Positions 23,917 to 32,230 of a stretch of 64,000 nucleotides of DNA are shown in pieces. The translations under genes were made by a program, and so were the position numbers. This DNA is from AC-51 sp036556385 (GTDB lineage Bacteria > Actinomycetota > UBA4738 > HRBIN12). How positions within the stretch are numbered: the stretch's first letter is position 1; every line of letters starts with the position of its first letter. Under the pieces are notes generated by a model. It had not been told where the DNA came from. It saw only the letters and a program-made list of their open reading frames with translations, and ran no database searches. The stretch is from the NCBI GenBank assembly GCA_036556385.1, contig DATBJQ010000090.1, forward strand, positions 1 to 64,000. Reading direction: 5' to 3'.

Positions 23917-25818
23917 TCAGCCGAAGAGGCGCATCGTGTTGCGCCAGTACCGCAGCGGAAGCGGAGCGCTGAAGCGCACCTCCAAGGTCGTCCGCGGCCC
24001 GGTCTCACCGTGCCAGGTCGCGGTCGACCCGTCGATCTCCATCGGCTCGTTCGACCAGATCACGCGCGTGCCGTCGGGGACCGTGATCGAGACGGTGAGA
24101 TCCGTCGGTTCGATCGTGGTCTGACCCAGGAACGTGATCCGGTAGGTGCCGCCCGAGGAGTTCCCCTCCCACGCGTCCGAGGTGCGCCACGTCACGCTGA
24201 ACGATCCGCTGGAGCCCACCGGGATCGTCCGGTAATCTCGGAACCAGCGCAGCCCCAGCTCCGACCCCGTCGTCGTGCCGACGGGGTCACCGTCCCGCTC
24301 GGCATCGAGCAGCTCGCATTCGTCGCCGCAGGAGGCCGTCACGAACTGCAGCTGGTCTCCCGGGCCGAGCTGCGGGAGATGCGGGCCGAGCGCGTACTTG
24401 GGTCCCTCGGTGGGGGCGTGGTTCTCGAAGTCCGTCGTGAGGGTGGCGATCGACTCGCCCGGCCCGCCGAGCCGCACGTCGTAGGTGACCGAGCGCTCGG
24501 CGAAGGCGTCCACCTTGTTCGCCGCCGCGTTGTTCACCGTGACCGCCACGACGTCGGCGCCGTCGTCCGACGCGCCGTAGACGCCCGCGACGCCCGCCAG
24601 CTTCAGGCCCTGCTCGAGCTCGACGTCGGTCACGTAGAGCTTCAGGTGCCCCCCGGACGTGGCCGAGGCCAGCGCGCGCAGCCGCTGGGGGCCGCGGCCC
24701 TGGATCTCCAGGAAGCGCGTGAACACCTCGGCCGCGACGCCGCCCAGGACCTCCTTACGCTGGTCGGCCCCGTCGAACAGCTCGTAGGCGTCGAACGTGG
24801 TGAACGGGACGACGTTGTCGGTCCCCACGCGCAGGTCGAGCCCGGGCACGGGGACCGGGCCGGTGACCCGCAGCATCGCCGCCAGCGCGAAGGGATCGGC
24901 GGCGATCACCCCGTCGAGCGACGGCCCACCGCCCGCCTCGAGGTTCCCCAGGGCGGCCTTGGCCGCGGAGGGGAAGTCCGGGGTCATGTTCAGGTTCTGC
25001 CAGGAGGCGGCCCCGCCGAACTGGTCGTAGTTCTCCCGGTAGTCCGCGCTCACGTCGTCGATCGCGTCGACGTCGACGGCGGGCAAGGACTGGGTGGGGG
25101 CGGTCGCGCCGAACGAGGTGGTGCCCTCGTCGAAGGTCAGGATCGCGTAGGCGCCCCACAGGCCGCCCGTGCCTCGGAGCTCCGCCGGGTTCTCCGCGAC
25201 GACCAAGTAGTGGCGGGGCCCCTCGCTCCCCGCGAACCGCGGGATACCGTCCACGACCAGCTCGCCGGCCCGCAGGGCGTCCACGACGTCGGTCGCCATG
25301 TCCTCGGCGGTCCAGCGAGCGTCGAGCACCGGGCCGGCCAGGTACGAGGTCGGGGCGGTGCGGATCGCCGTCAGGGCCTGCTCGGCGTGCACCCGAGCCT
25401 GCGCGACGGCGTCGCCGACCTCGCCGTAGGAGTCGAGCGGGATCCGTCCCTCGGACGGCGCGAGGGACCCCAGCCCCTCGGGCATCTCCTCGAGGGCGTT
25501 CACGAGCACCTTCCCGGCCGCCGTCATCGAGGTGCCCGCGTCGGCGAGGGCGGCTGCGACATCCACGTTGTTGCCCGCGAACGGGACCCAGCCGGCGAGG
25601 GTTCCAACGGGCCCGGCGGCGGCCCCTCGGGCGGCATCGAAGGCGGCCTCCGCCTCGCCCAGGGACGCCTCGGCCCTCGGGAGCTCGCTCGCGGCGATCG
25701 CGCGGCGCGCGTCCATCAGCGCGGTCCGCCCCTCCGCGAGGTTGTCGCGGGAGACGAACAGCACCGCGGCGACGAGCCCCAGACCCAGGAGCAGGATCAC
25801 GGCAACGCCGAGGACCAC
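23917..25818 (-). CDS. DUF4012 domain membrane protein
   Basis: About 633 residues: an N-terminal transmembrane helix (VAVILLLGLGLVAAVLFV), a helical region with Ala-rich coiled-coil character, then a large extracytoplasmic DUF4012 domain. The last contains the family pattern HYLVVAENPAELRGTGGLWGAYAIL, with NLNMTPDFPSAA and DGVIAADPFAL. The family is found near polysaccharide genes in Gram-positive bacteria and has no settled function. The frame is open for another 45 codons upstream of the GTG at 25818 and looks coding (basic residues before the helix), but has no ATG, GTG or TTG; a CTG at 25875 is the likeliest alternative start. Confidence 0.85.
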   Translation of the reverse strand: MVLGVAVILLLGLGLVAAVLFVSRDNLAEGRTALMDARRAIAASELPRAEASLGEAEAAFDAARGAAAGPVGTLAGWVPFAGNNVDVAAALADAGTSMTAAGKVLVNALEEMPEGLGSLAPSEGRIPLDSYGEVGDAVAQARVHAEQALTAIRTAPTSYLAGPVLDARWTAEDMATDVVDALRAGELVVDGIPRFAGSEGPRHYLVVAENPAELRGTGGLWGAYAILTFDEGTTSFGATAPTQSLPAVDVDAIDDVSADYRENYDQFGGAASWQNLNMTPDFPSAAKAALGNLEAGGGPSLDGVIAADPFALAAMLRVTGPVPVPGLDLRVGTDNVVPFTTFDAYELFDGADQRKEVLGGVAAEVFTRFLEIQGRGPQRLRALASATSGGHLKLYVTDVELEQGLKLAGVAGVYGASDDGADVVAVTVNNAAANKVDAFAERSVTYDVRLGGPGESIATLTTDFENHAPTEGPKYALGPHLPQLGPGDQLQFVTASCGDECELLDAERDGDPVGTTTGSELGLRWFRDYRTIPVGSSGSFSVTWRTSDAWEGNSSGGTYRITFLGQTTIEPTDLTVSITVPDGTRVIWSNEPMEIDGSTATWHGETGPRTTLEVRFSAPLPLRYWRNTMRLFG

Positions 25819-25954
25819 CGCGGCGAGACGAACGCGGCGGGGTGCGCGGGGGGCGGGGGTCGTCGAGCTGTCCAGGATGGGCGCGAGGTCTCGGGGAAGG
25901 GTTCCCGCGAGGAGCGTAGCAGCGGCGCGCTCCGGGGGTCGTTCAGGGCACTGC

Positions 25955-25960
25955 TACCCT
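25955..25960 (+). promoter_or_regulatory. Putative -10 box (TACCCT) for the pheA transcript
   Basis: TACCCT ends eight bases before the first of three ATG codons (25969). The mRNA would begin at or just before that ATG, ahead of the repeated start region. Confidence 0.45.
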
Positions 25961-25968
25961 CTCGCGCC

Positions 25969-25986
25969 ATGAAGGTCGCGCCATGA
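25969..25986 (+). CDS. Five-codon upstream ORF MKVAP (copy 1)
   Basis: ATG-AAG-GTC-GCG-CCA-TGA. It is created by the 14-bp repeat, and its TGA overlaps the ATG of the second copy (ATGA). It would be the first frame met by ribosomes on a leaderless transcript. Translation is inferred. Confidence 0.35.
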   Translation: MKVAP

Positions 25987-26000
25987 AGGTCGCGCCATGA
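25983..26000 (+). CDS. Five-codon upstream ORF MKVAP (copy 2)
   Basis: Identical to copy 1. Its TGA overlaps the pheA ATG at 25997, so pheA translation could depend on re-initiation after two five-codon frames. Translation is inferred. Confidence 0.35.
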   Translation: MKVAP

Positions 26001-26818
26001 AGGTCGCCTACCAGGGCGAGCCCGGCGCCTACAGCGAGCGCGCCGTCCGGGCCTCGTTCCCCGAGGCCGAGCCGATGCCGTGCGACACCGTCCGGCTGGT
26101 CTTCTCGCGAGTGACCAGCGGCGAGGCGGACTTCGGCGTGGTCCCCCTCGAGAACTCGCAGGCGGGGTCGGTGAACGAGACCTACGAGCTGTTGTGGCAC
26201 ACGAGCCTGCTGCGGATCGTGGGGGAGCAGCTCGTGCGCGTCGACCACGCGCTGCTCGGCGTGCAGGGGGCTCGCCTGGAGGGAGTCCGGCGGGCACGGT
26301 CCCACTGGCAGGCCCTGGCGCAGTGCGAGGAGTTCCTCTCCTCGCTGCGGATCGAGCCGATCCCCGTGCACGACACGGCCGGGGCCGCGCGGATCGTGGC
26401 GGAGTCGGGGGATCGAGAGGAGGCGGCGGTCGCCAGCGTGGACGCCGCGGGCATCTTCGGTCTCACCGTGCTCGCCGAGCGGATCCAGACGGACAAGGAG
26501 AACCTCACGAAGTTCGCGGTGATCGGGAGCCGCGACGCGGGTCTGGGGGACCCGGACAAGACCTCGCTCGTGATGGCGGTGCTCGACGAGCCCGGATCCC
26601 TGCTCCATTCGCTCGAACCCTTCGCGGATCGCGGCATCAACCTGCACAAGCTGGAGTCGCGCCCGCGCCGCGGCCGGCCCTTCGAGTACCTGATGTACGT
26701 CGACGTCATGGCGTCCGACCGGGAACAGGCGCTGCAGGAGGCGCTCGGCGAGGTCGAGCGGCACACGTCCCTGCTTCGCGTCCTCGGGTCGTATCGCTCG
26801 TCTCGCGACACGGTCTGA
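25997..26818 (+). CDS. pheA: Prephenate dehydratase
   Basis: The 273-residue enzyme converts prephenate to phenylpyruvate in phenylalanine synthesis. The N-terminal PDT domain begins MKVAYQGEPGAYSERAV and has VVPLENSQAGSVNETYELL. The substrate motif reads NLTKFAVIG, with Lys in place of the usual Arg of the TRF triplet. The C-terminal ACT domain (about 190-265) has the regulatory GSLLHSLEPFADRGINLHKLESRP segment that binds phenylalanine, so feedback control is expected. There is no chorismate mutase domain, as is usual in actinobacteria. The start region is triplicated. Confidence 0.96.
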   Translation: MKVAYQGEPGAYSERAVRASFPEAEPMPCDTVRLVFSRVTSGEADFGVVPLENSQAGSVNETYELLWHTSLLRIVGEQLVRVDHALLGVQGARLEGVRRARSHWQALAQCEEFLSSLRIEPIPVHDTAGAARIVAESGDREEAAVASVDAAGIFGLTVLAERIQTDKENLTKFAVIGSRDAGLGDPDKTSLVMAVLDEPGSLLHSLEPFADRGINLHKLESRPRRGRPFEYLMYVDVMASDREQALQEALGEVERHTSLLRVLGSYRSSRDTV

Positions 26819-26858
26819 CCGACCCGGCCGGCCACCCGGTCGCGCCCCCGGCCGCGGG

Positions 26859-26864
26859 TAGCAT
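26859..26864 (+). promoter_or_regulatory. Putative -10 box (TAGCAT), leaderless start of propeller protein
   Basis: TAGCAT ends six bases before the ATG at 26871. Confidence 0.45.
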
Positions 26865-26870
26865 GCGGAC

Positions 26871-28466
26871 ATGCCTCCGGACGGTCGTCACGTCGCGCGT
26901 CGGCGCCCTTCGCCGCCCACGCCGGCCGCCGGCGTCCCGATGCGGACCTCTGCCGACCCGGTCCCCCTGGTGGTGGCGCTGGCGGCGATCCTCGTGGGCG
27001 CGATCGCCCTCGGCTGGCTGGTGGCGGGGCTCGCCGCGGGTCCGACCGCACCCGACCTGGCGTCCGGCGGCCCGGCGCCCGAGCCGATCAACGAGGCGTT
27101 CTCGGGGCTGACCACCTTCCGGGGCAACGCCGGCCGGTCGTACCTGGGGACCGGCCCGGTGCCGCTCGAACCGGTGAAGCGGTGGGTGTACCCGGTCGGC
27201 GGCAAGCTCTGCTCGTTCTCGGCCGAGGGTCGTGATCCCTCGGACACGAAGGAGTGGTGCGGCACGGGCTGGACCGGGCAGCCGAACGTGGTGCCCGGCG
27301 CGGACGGTATGGAGGTCCGGATCGGCGCCTTCGACGGCGCGTACCACTTCCTGGACGCGGGCACGGGCACGGTCGTGCGCCCGCCGCTCGTAACCGGCGA
27401 CCTCGCCAAGGGATCCGCGACCTCGGACCCCGACGGCTTCCCCCTCTACTACGGGGGGTCCCGCGACAACCTGTTCCGGGTGGTCGCCCTGGACCGGGAG
27501 GAGCCCACGGTCCTGTGGGAGCTCGACGCGAACGACGCTCGCTGCGAGGGGCCCTGCTGGAACGACGACTGGGACGGCGCCGCCCTGGTGGTCGACGATC
27601 ACCTCCTCGAGGGCGGCGAGAACGGCTGGTTCTACGTGGTGCGGCTCTCGCGCGGGTACGACGCGTTCGGCCAGGTCGTCGTGGATCCCGAGACGGTCGC
27701 CACGTTCCCCGGCTACGACGAGCGGCTCCTGGCCGATCTGGGCGGCCCCGACGCCGTGGTCGACGGCACGCCCCTGTTCGACGTCTCGATCGAGAACTCC
27801 CCGGTGCTGGCCGACGGCGTCGTGTACTTCGCGAACTCCGGCGGCCTGGTCCAGGGTTGGGACGTCTCCGACGTGCTGGCCGGCGGGGACGAGGTCCGGC
27901 GGGTGTTCCGGTTCTGGACCGGTGACGACACCGATGCGACCCTCGTCATGGACGACGAGGGGTACCTCTATGTGGCGAGCGAGCTCCAGCGGTTCAACGA
28001 TCGCGCGCGCGGACTCGGGCAGCTCCTGAAGCTCGACCCGCGCCGTTCCGACGACCCCGTGGTCTGGCGCCTCCCCGCCCGGGAGATCGGGTTCCAGGGT
28101 GCCGGCGGCAGCTGGTCGACACCGGCTCTGTCCGGCGACGTGGTCTACCTCACCACGGCGGCCGGCCGGGTCCTCGCCGTCGACCGCGGCACTGGGGACG
28201 TGCTGTGGGAGGAGCAGGTCGGCGCGCCCACGATCACCTCGCCGGTGGTGGTCGACGACGTGCTCCTGGTGGGCGACTGCACCGGCCACCTCTCGGCGTG
28301 GGACGTGTCGGAGCCCGCGGACCCGCCACCGCTCCTGTGGAGCCTGGACCTCGGAGACTGCATCGAGTCCACGCCGGCAGTGTGGGACGGCTGGCTGTAC
28401 GTCGGCACGCGGGAGGGCTACATCTACGGGATCGCGGATGCCGAGACCCCCGCGCCCGCCCGGTAG
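26871..28466 (+). CDS. Membrane-anchored PQQ-like beta-propeller protein
   Basis: The 531-residue protein has an N-terminal cytoplasmic tail, one membrane helix at about residues 33-56 and an extracytoplasmic propeller. Repeats of the PQQ/Kelch-like type are visible: TFRGNAGRSYLGTGP, GGSWSTPALSGDVVYLTTAAGRVLAVDRGTGDVLWEEQ, SPVVVDDVLLVGDCTGHLSAWDV, STPAVWDGWLYVGTREGYIYGI. Several cysteines could form disulfides. No enzymatic residues were recognised; the fold often serves in ligand binding or protein assembly. It is convergent with the rhomboid gene, 15 bases apart. Confidence 0.82.
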   Translation: MPPDGRHVARRRPSPPTPAAGVPMRTSADPVPLVVALAAILVGAIALGWLVAGLAAGPTAPDLASGGPAPEPINEAFSGLTTFRGNAGRSYLGTGPVPLEPVKRWVYPVGGKLCSFSAEGRDPSDTKEWCGTGWTGQPNVVPGADGMEVRIGAFDGAYHFLDAGTGTVVRPPLVTGDLAKGSATSDPDGFPLYYGGSRDNLFRVVALDREEPTVLWELDANDARCEGPCWNDDWDGAALVVDDHLLEGGENGWFYVVRLSRGYDAFGQVVVDPETVATFPGYDERLLADLGGPDAVVDGTPLFDVSIENSPVLADGVVYFANSGGLVQGWDVSDVLAGGDEVRRVFRFWTGDDTDATLVMDDEGYLYVASELQRFNDRARGLGQLLKLDPRRSDDPVVWRLPAREIGFQGAGGSWSTPALSGDVVYLTTAAGRVLAVDRGTGDVLWEEQVGAPTITSPVVVDDVLLVGDCTGHLSAWDVSEPADPPPLLWSLDLGDCIESTPAVWDGWLYVGTREGYIYGIADAETPAPAR

Positions 28467-28481
28467 GCGTCCGGCACGACG

Positions 28482-29444
28482 TCAGAGCAGGGGCCCGGCC
28501 AGCGCTCGGATCTGGTCGGTGCGCCACATCGTGATCCCCGCGGTGACCACGAGGAGAGCGACGACGGTGGCCGCGAAGATCCACGTGCGCGAGCGGGCGG
28601 AGCCTGCTCCCTCGGCGGCGAAGCCCGCGACCAGCCCCGCGACCAGGCCGCCGACGTGGGCCCGCCAGTCGATCACGCTCGAGAGGGCGAACGTGAAGAC
28701 CAGGTTCAGGATGATCAGCGTGAGGGCGCTGCGCACGCGGGCCGCGTAGAACGCGAGCTCCCGGCGGCGCCAGTTGTACGCCAGGAAGGCGCCGAACAAT
28801 CCGAAGATCGCACCCGATGCACCGACGGAGGGCGTCGACATCCCGTCGAACCCGGCGAAGGCGTAGCTGGCCGCCGACGCGAAGAGCCCGGTCACCAGGA
28901 AGATCGCGACGAACCGAGCCCTGCCGAGCTCCTGCTCGATCACGTTGCCGAAGATGTAGAGGATGTACCCGTTCATGAGCAGGTGGATCAGCCCGCCGTG
29001 CAGGAACATGCTGGTCAGCAGCCGCCATTCCTGGCCCGCCGCCACGCCGACGATCTCGCCGTTGGGGAACACCCCGAGCCCGATGTTCGCCCCGAGATCG
29101 ATCAGCTGCTGGCCGTTGGGCCCGGCGAAGATGCCGGCGGCTCCGCTCGAGATCACCTCGAGGAGGTACACCGCCCCCAGCAGCACGAGGATCGCGTTCG
29201 TGATCGAGAACCCGGTCGCCGCGCCCGTCGCGACGCGCCGCGTCGGGCGGTGGAACTCCTGGCGCGCCTCCCGGACGCAGTCCGGGCACTGGTGGCCGAC
29301 GGGAGCGGGCACCATGCAGTCGGGGCAGATCGGTCGCCCGCATCGGGTGCAGTGCACGCCCGTCTGCACCTTGGGGTGCCGGTAGCACGCCTCGACGACC
29401 GACGGCGGCGGCGGGGGGAGGGGTCCCTGCTCCATCCGAGCCAT
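28482..29444 (-). CDS. Rhomboid-family intramembrane serine protease with N-terminal zinc-finger
   Basis: The 320-residue protein starts with a Pro-rich stretch and a B-box-like zinc finger (Cys20, His23, Cys32, Cys35, Cys40, Cys43 and further Cys/His to residue 56). Seven membrane helices follow. The catalytic dyad is Ser210 in GASGAIFGLFGA and His263 in WRAHVGGLVAG; Asn158 in HLLMNGYILY is the oxyanion-type residue. It cleaves membrane substrates within the bilayer; the substrate is unknown. ATGs at 29444 and 29435 are both possible; the first is one base from the upstream lipoprotein stop. The same layout is common in actinobacterial rhomboids. Confidence 0.93.
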   Translation of the reverse strand: MARMEQGPLPPPPPSVVEACYRHPKVQTGVHCTRCGRPICPDCMVPAPVGHQCPDCVREARQEFHRPTRRVATGAATGFSITNAILVLLGAVYLLEVISSGAAGIFAGPNGQQLIDLGANIGLGVFPNGEIVGVAAGQEWRLLTSMFLHGGLIHLLMNGYILYIFGNVIEQELGRARFVAIFLVTGLFASAASYAFAGFDGMSTPSVGASGAIFGLFGAFLAYNWRRRELAFYAARVRSALTLIILNLVFTFALSSVIDWRAHVGGLVAGLVAGFAAEGAGSARSRTWIFAATVVALLVVTAGITMWRTDQIRALAGPLL

Positions 29445-29445
29445 G

Positions 29446-30438
29446 CTACGCGGGGCCCTGCGTGACCGCGTCGAGGGCCGCCTCGACCTCGGCTGGGTCG
29501 AACAGGGGGGCCCACCGGTCGACGATCGTGCCGTCGGCGTCGATCACGAACAGCCACGGCTCGGTCAGGTTGTCGTCCCGGTACAGCCAGTCGACGGCCG
29601 CTTGGTTCAGGGTCTGGCTCTCGGTCGTGTGGTCGGCCCAGATCTCGACGTGGATGTACGCGGCGTCGTCCGGCCGCTGCGACGCGAGCTCGGCGAGCCA
29701 CTCGACGTCCGGCCCGCAGAACTGGCTGGTGCAGTACACCGGCGTCGCGAACAGCGCCACGATCGGCTGCCCGCGCCGGATCGCCTGGGCGATCGACTCG
29801 GCGTGGAGCTCGGGATCGGGGACCTGCCCGTCGGTGACCGCACGCGAGTCGATGGCGGCGGGCGGCACGTCGGAGTCCATCGTGAGGCTGTCGGTCCGCA
29901 GCGCGGGGTCTCCTGGTGCGGGCAGGTGGGGGCGCTCGAGGACCTGGAACTGGGTGGTCAGCTCGATCGGCCGCCCCTCGAGCTCGAACGAGATGTCGGC
30001 CTGCCAGATCCCGGCCGCGTCGAAGGTCACGTCGGTCAGTTGGTAGACGCCGCGCGCCTGCGAGGGCGCCGTGAGCGTGAGCGGGTCGTCGGCCGAGCCG
30101 TCCGTGAACGGTGCGGGCACGTAGTCGGCGGTGCCCTCGACGGGCGTCCCCGGGCCGTCCTCGAACGGCGTCAACCGCGCCTCGATCGACCCCGAGGTCA
30201 GCAGGAGGATCCCCTGATCCTCGTCCGAGGCGAACACCCCGACCTGGACGCGCTGCGGGGCGTCGAGGTAGAGGTCGGTGCTGGGGACCTGCGCCGCGAA
30301 GGTCGCGGGATCGATCGTCGCGGTAACGGAGGAGGCGGGGGCCGAGGAGGTCGGGTCGTCCGACGTACACGCCACGCCGAGCAGGAACGCCGCGGCCAGG
30401 GCCGCACGGACTCCGGAGCGGGCAGTCATCGGCACCAT
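29446..30438 (-). CDS. Lipoprotein with C-terminal thioredoxin-like domain
   Basis: The roughly 330-residue protein has a lipoprotein signal with lipobox LGVAC followed by a Ser/Thr/Asp-rich linker. An Ig-like middle part (VQVGVFASDEDQGILLLTSGSIEARLTPF; FDAAGIWQADISFELEGRPIELTTQFQV) follows. The C-terminal domain looks like a thioredoxin or peroxiredoxin fold (GQPIVALFATPVYCTSQFCGPDVEWLAEL), with two cysteines five apart instead of CxxC. The segment PWLFVIDADGTIVDRW matches the end of TlpA-like domains. It is probably an extracytoplasmic redox or metal-chaperone protein; activity is not certain because of the unusual cysteine spacing. The start is ATG 30438 or 30429. Confidence 0.75.
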   Translation of the reverse strand: MVPMTARSGVRAALAAAFLLGVACTSDDPTSSAPASSVTATIDPATFAAQVPSTDLYLDAPQRVQVGVFASDEDQGILLLTSGSIEARLTPFEDGPGTPVEGTADYVPAPFTDGSADDPLTLTAPSQARGVYQLTDVTFDAAGIWQADISFELEGRPIELTTQFQVLERPHLPAPGDPALRTDSLTMDSDVPPAAIDSRAVTDGQVPDPELHAESIAQAIRRGQPIVALFATPVYCTSQFCGPDVEWLAELASQRPDDAAYIHVEIWADHTTESQTLNQAAVDWLYRDDNLTEPWLFVIDADGTIVDRWAPLFDPAEVEAALDAVTQGPA

Positions 30439-30497
30439 GTTCTCGTACGTCGCCCGGCGCTGACCGGTTCTCTCGGCCCGCCGCCGCGGCAGCCTCG

Positions 30498-31007
30498 TCA
30501 GGCGGCGCCCTCGAGGCGCAGGAGGAACGCGCGGCGGTCGCCGGCGCCGCCGTAGGAGCCGAACCCCGGCCCGCTCGGAACGACGCGGTGGCACGGCACG
30601 AAGAGCTCGATCGGGCTGCGCCGGAGCCAGGAGCCGGCCGCCCGCGCGGCCCCCGGCCGGCCGGCCAGCCCCGCCACGTCGCCGTAGGTCCACAGCTCGC
30701 CGTAGGGGATACCCCGGACCACCTCGAGGATCGAACGTCCGAACGGGGTCGTGGCCAGACGCAGATCGACCGGGGTGACGAACCGGCGGAGCCGCCCGGC
30801 GAAGTAGCGGTCGAGCTCGCGACCCGCCCCCGCCAGCCGGCGCCCGGCGGGCACGACCACCGTCCGGAGCGCGGCTCCGACCTCCTGGGCCGCTCGTTCG
30901 GGGTCGCCCGAGGAGGTCGCCACCACACCGTCCTCGCTCGCGATCACCGTGAACGACCCGAGGGGCGTGGGGAACGTGGCCGCCACGAGCCTCAGATCGG
31001 CGGCCAT
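30498..31007 (-). CDS. ogt: Methylated-DNA-[protein]-cysteine S-methyltransferase
   Basis: The 169-residue protein removes alkyl groups from O6-alkylguanine by transfer to its own cysteine. The active-site motif is LFVPCHRVVPSGPGFGSYGG and the helix-turn-helix region is IPYGELWTYGDVAGLAGRPGAARAAG. There is an N-terminal ribonuclease-like domain and no Ada regulatory domain. The ATG at 31007 lies inside the upstream SCO1664-type gene (16-base overlap), so it is the last member of a coupled four-gene operon. That grouping with the actinobacterial trio is unexplained. Confidence 0.93.
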   Translation of the reverse strand: MAADLRLVAATFPTPLGSFTVIASEDGVVATSSGDPERAAQEVGAALRTVVVPAGRRLAGAGRELDRYFAGRLRRFVTPVDLRLATTPFGRSILEVVRGIPYGELWTYGDVAGLAGRPGAARAAGSWLRRSPIELFVPCHRVVPSGPGFGSYGGAGDRRAFLLRLEGAA

Positions 31008-31738
31008 GGGAACGGGCGCGTCCCGGGGATCGGCTCGGGGAACCGGCCGGTGCGGACCAGCTCGCGGGCCCGGTCCGCGGTGGCGTCGACCTCGGTGGTT
31101 GCGAGCAGGTCCTCGAGCTCGCCGCGCAGGTCGCCGCCGGGGTCCAGCGAACGCGCGACGCGCTCCAGGTCGCCCCGCAACCCTTCCTCGATCGGATCGC
31201 CCGCGAACGACCAGATCACGGTCCGGAGCTTGGGCTCGTCGGAGAAGCACACGCCGTGGTCGATCGCCCAGATCCGGCCGTCGTCGCTCAGGAGGCAGTG
31301 GCCGGCCTTCCGGTCGGCGTTGTTCGCCACGAGGTCGAACAGGGCGACGCGTCGGAACTCCTCGGGCCGCTCGTCCTCGAGGGTGAAGAAGTGCTGCTCC
31401 GGATCGAACATGCGGAAGAGCTGCACGCTGCCCGGTCCCGCGGGACCGTCCCGCACGAGCGTGGGCGGGACGTTCGGCCACCCCAGGGACCGGGCGAGCC
31501 GGTAGGCGGCCACCTCGCGGAGGTACAGGGTGCCTTCGGGGAAGTCCCACAGCGGCGCCTCCCCGCGCCGAGGCTTGTACACGGCCAGGACGCCGTCGTC
31601 GCCGTCGGAGCACCGCACCAGCAGCGTGTGGTTCGAGGCGTTGGGGAGCAGCCCCAGGATCTCGATGTCGCCTCGGAGCAGCGCGGGTGGTTCGTCGCTC
31701 AGGCCCGCGGACTGCGGTGGCCGTTCGTCGCCGGGCAC
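30992..31738 (-). CDS. SCO1664-family protein (PI3/4-kinase-like fold), actinobacterial trio
   Basis: The 248-residue protein matches the family described as one of a trio of uncharacterised proteins common in Actinobacteria. Kinase-like features are LAVYKPRRGEAPLWDFP (possible nucleotide-binding lysine), REVAAYRLARSLGW, LFDLVANNADRKAGHCL (a catalytic-loop-like NADRK) and IWAIDHGVCF (a metal-binding DxG-like Asp). It could phosphorylate a small molecule or protein; no substrate is known to me. The GTG at 31738 overlaps the DUF3090 gene by 40 bases, so coupling is likely. Confidence 0.88.
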   Translation of the reverse strand: MPGDERPPQSAGLSDEPPALLRGDIEILGLLPNASNHTLLVRCSDGDDGVLAVYKPRRGEAPLWDFPEGTLYLREVAAYRLARSLGWPNVPPTLVRDGPAGPGSVQLFRMFDPEQHFFTLEDERPEEFRRVALFDLVANNADRKAGHCLLSDDGRIWAIDHGVCFSDEPKLRTVIWSFAGDPIEEGLRGDLERVARSLDPGGDLRGELEDLLATTEVDATADRARELVRTGRFPEPIPGTRPFPWPPI

Positions 31739-32226
31739 GCGTGTCCCTCCGGGTCGATCGGGTTGCCACAGAGCTGGCAGGTGGGGCGGCCCCGCTCGGC
31801 CACCTCGGACCCGTGGCGCGAGAGCGCCAGCATCTGCTCGCGGGTGGCCCACAGCCGGATCGTCTCGGGGTCGTGATCCAGCGGAGGGCGGGGATCGTCC
31901 TCGTCCTCCGCCTCCGGCTCGTACTCGGTGATCTCCAGCAGGAACCGGTCCTGGTCCTGGTCGTAGCCGATCGAGAGGCGGCCGACGCGCCACCGGGCGT
32001 CGAGCGGCTCTTCCAACGTCATCTCCTCGTCGCCCGGCCCCGGGCCGGTCTCGACCGAGACGTCGGCGAGGAGCTCGAGGACGGAGGTGGCCAGCAGCTG
32101 GACCTGCTGCTTCTCCACGACCAGCGTGATGACGTCGCCGCCGGAACGAGCTTGGAGGTAGAACGTGCGCATCCCGGGCTCGCCGACGGCGTCGGCGGTG
32201 ATCCGGTCGACCTCCCCCAGGTCCAC
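31699..32226 (-). CDS. DUF3090 family protein, actinobacterial trio
   Basis: The 175-residue protein belongs to the second family of the trio. The conserved core is RTFYLQARSGGDVITLVVEKQQVQLLATSVLELL. A highly acidic stretch and a C-terminal treble of cysteines (CQLCGNPIDPEGHAC) follow, which looks like a zinc ribbon. No catalytic motif is recognised. It starts at a GTG four bases after the phosphomutase stop and overlaps the next gene, so the trio is one translational unit. The strict linkage suggests the three proteins act on one substrate or in one complex. Confidence 0.9.
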   Translation of the reverse strand: MDLGEVDRITADAVGEPGMRTFYLQARSGGDVITLVVEKQQVQLLATSVLELLADVSVETGPGPGDEEMTLEEPLDARWRVGRLSIGYDQDQDRFLLEITEYEPEAEDEDDPRPPLDHDPETIRLWATREQMLALSRHGSEVAERGRPTCQLCGNPIDPEGHACPATNGHRSPRA

Positions 32227-32230
32227 CGTC

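Larger units (their letters stand above)
25962..26003 (+). repeat. Three tandem copies of a 14-bp unit carrying the pheA start codon
   Basis: The unit TCGCGCCATGAAGG is repeated three times without mismatch, then TCGCC continues into pheA. Because 14 is not a multiple of three, the three ATGs are in three different frames. Confidence 0.97.

Noticed and set aside
25962..26003. CRISPR-like or mobile-element repeat
   Set aside because: The 14-bp units are contiguous with no spacers, and no transposase or target duplication is near.
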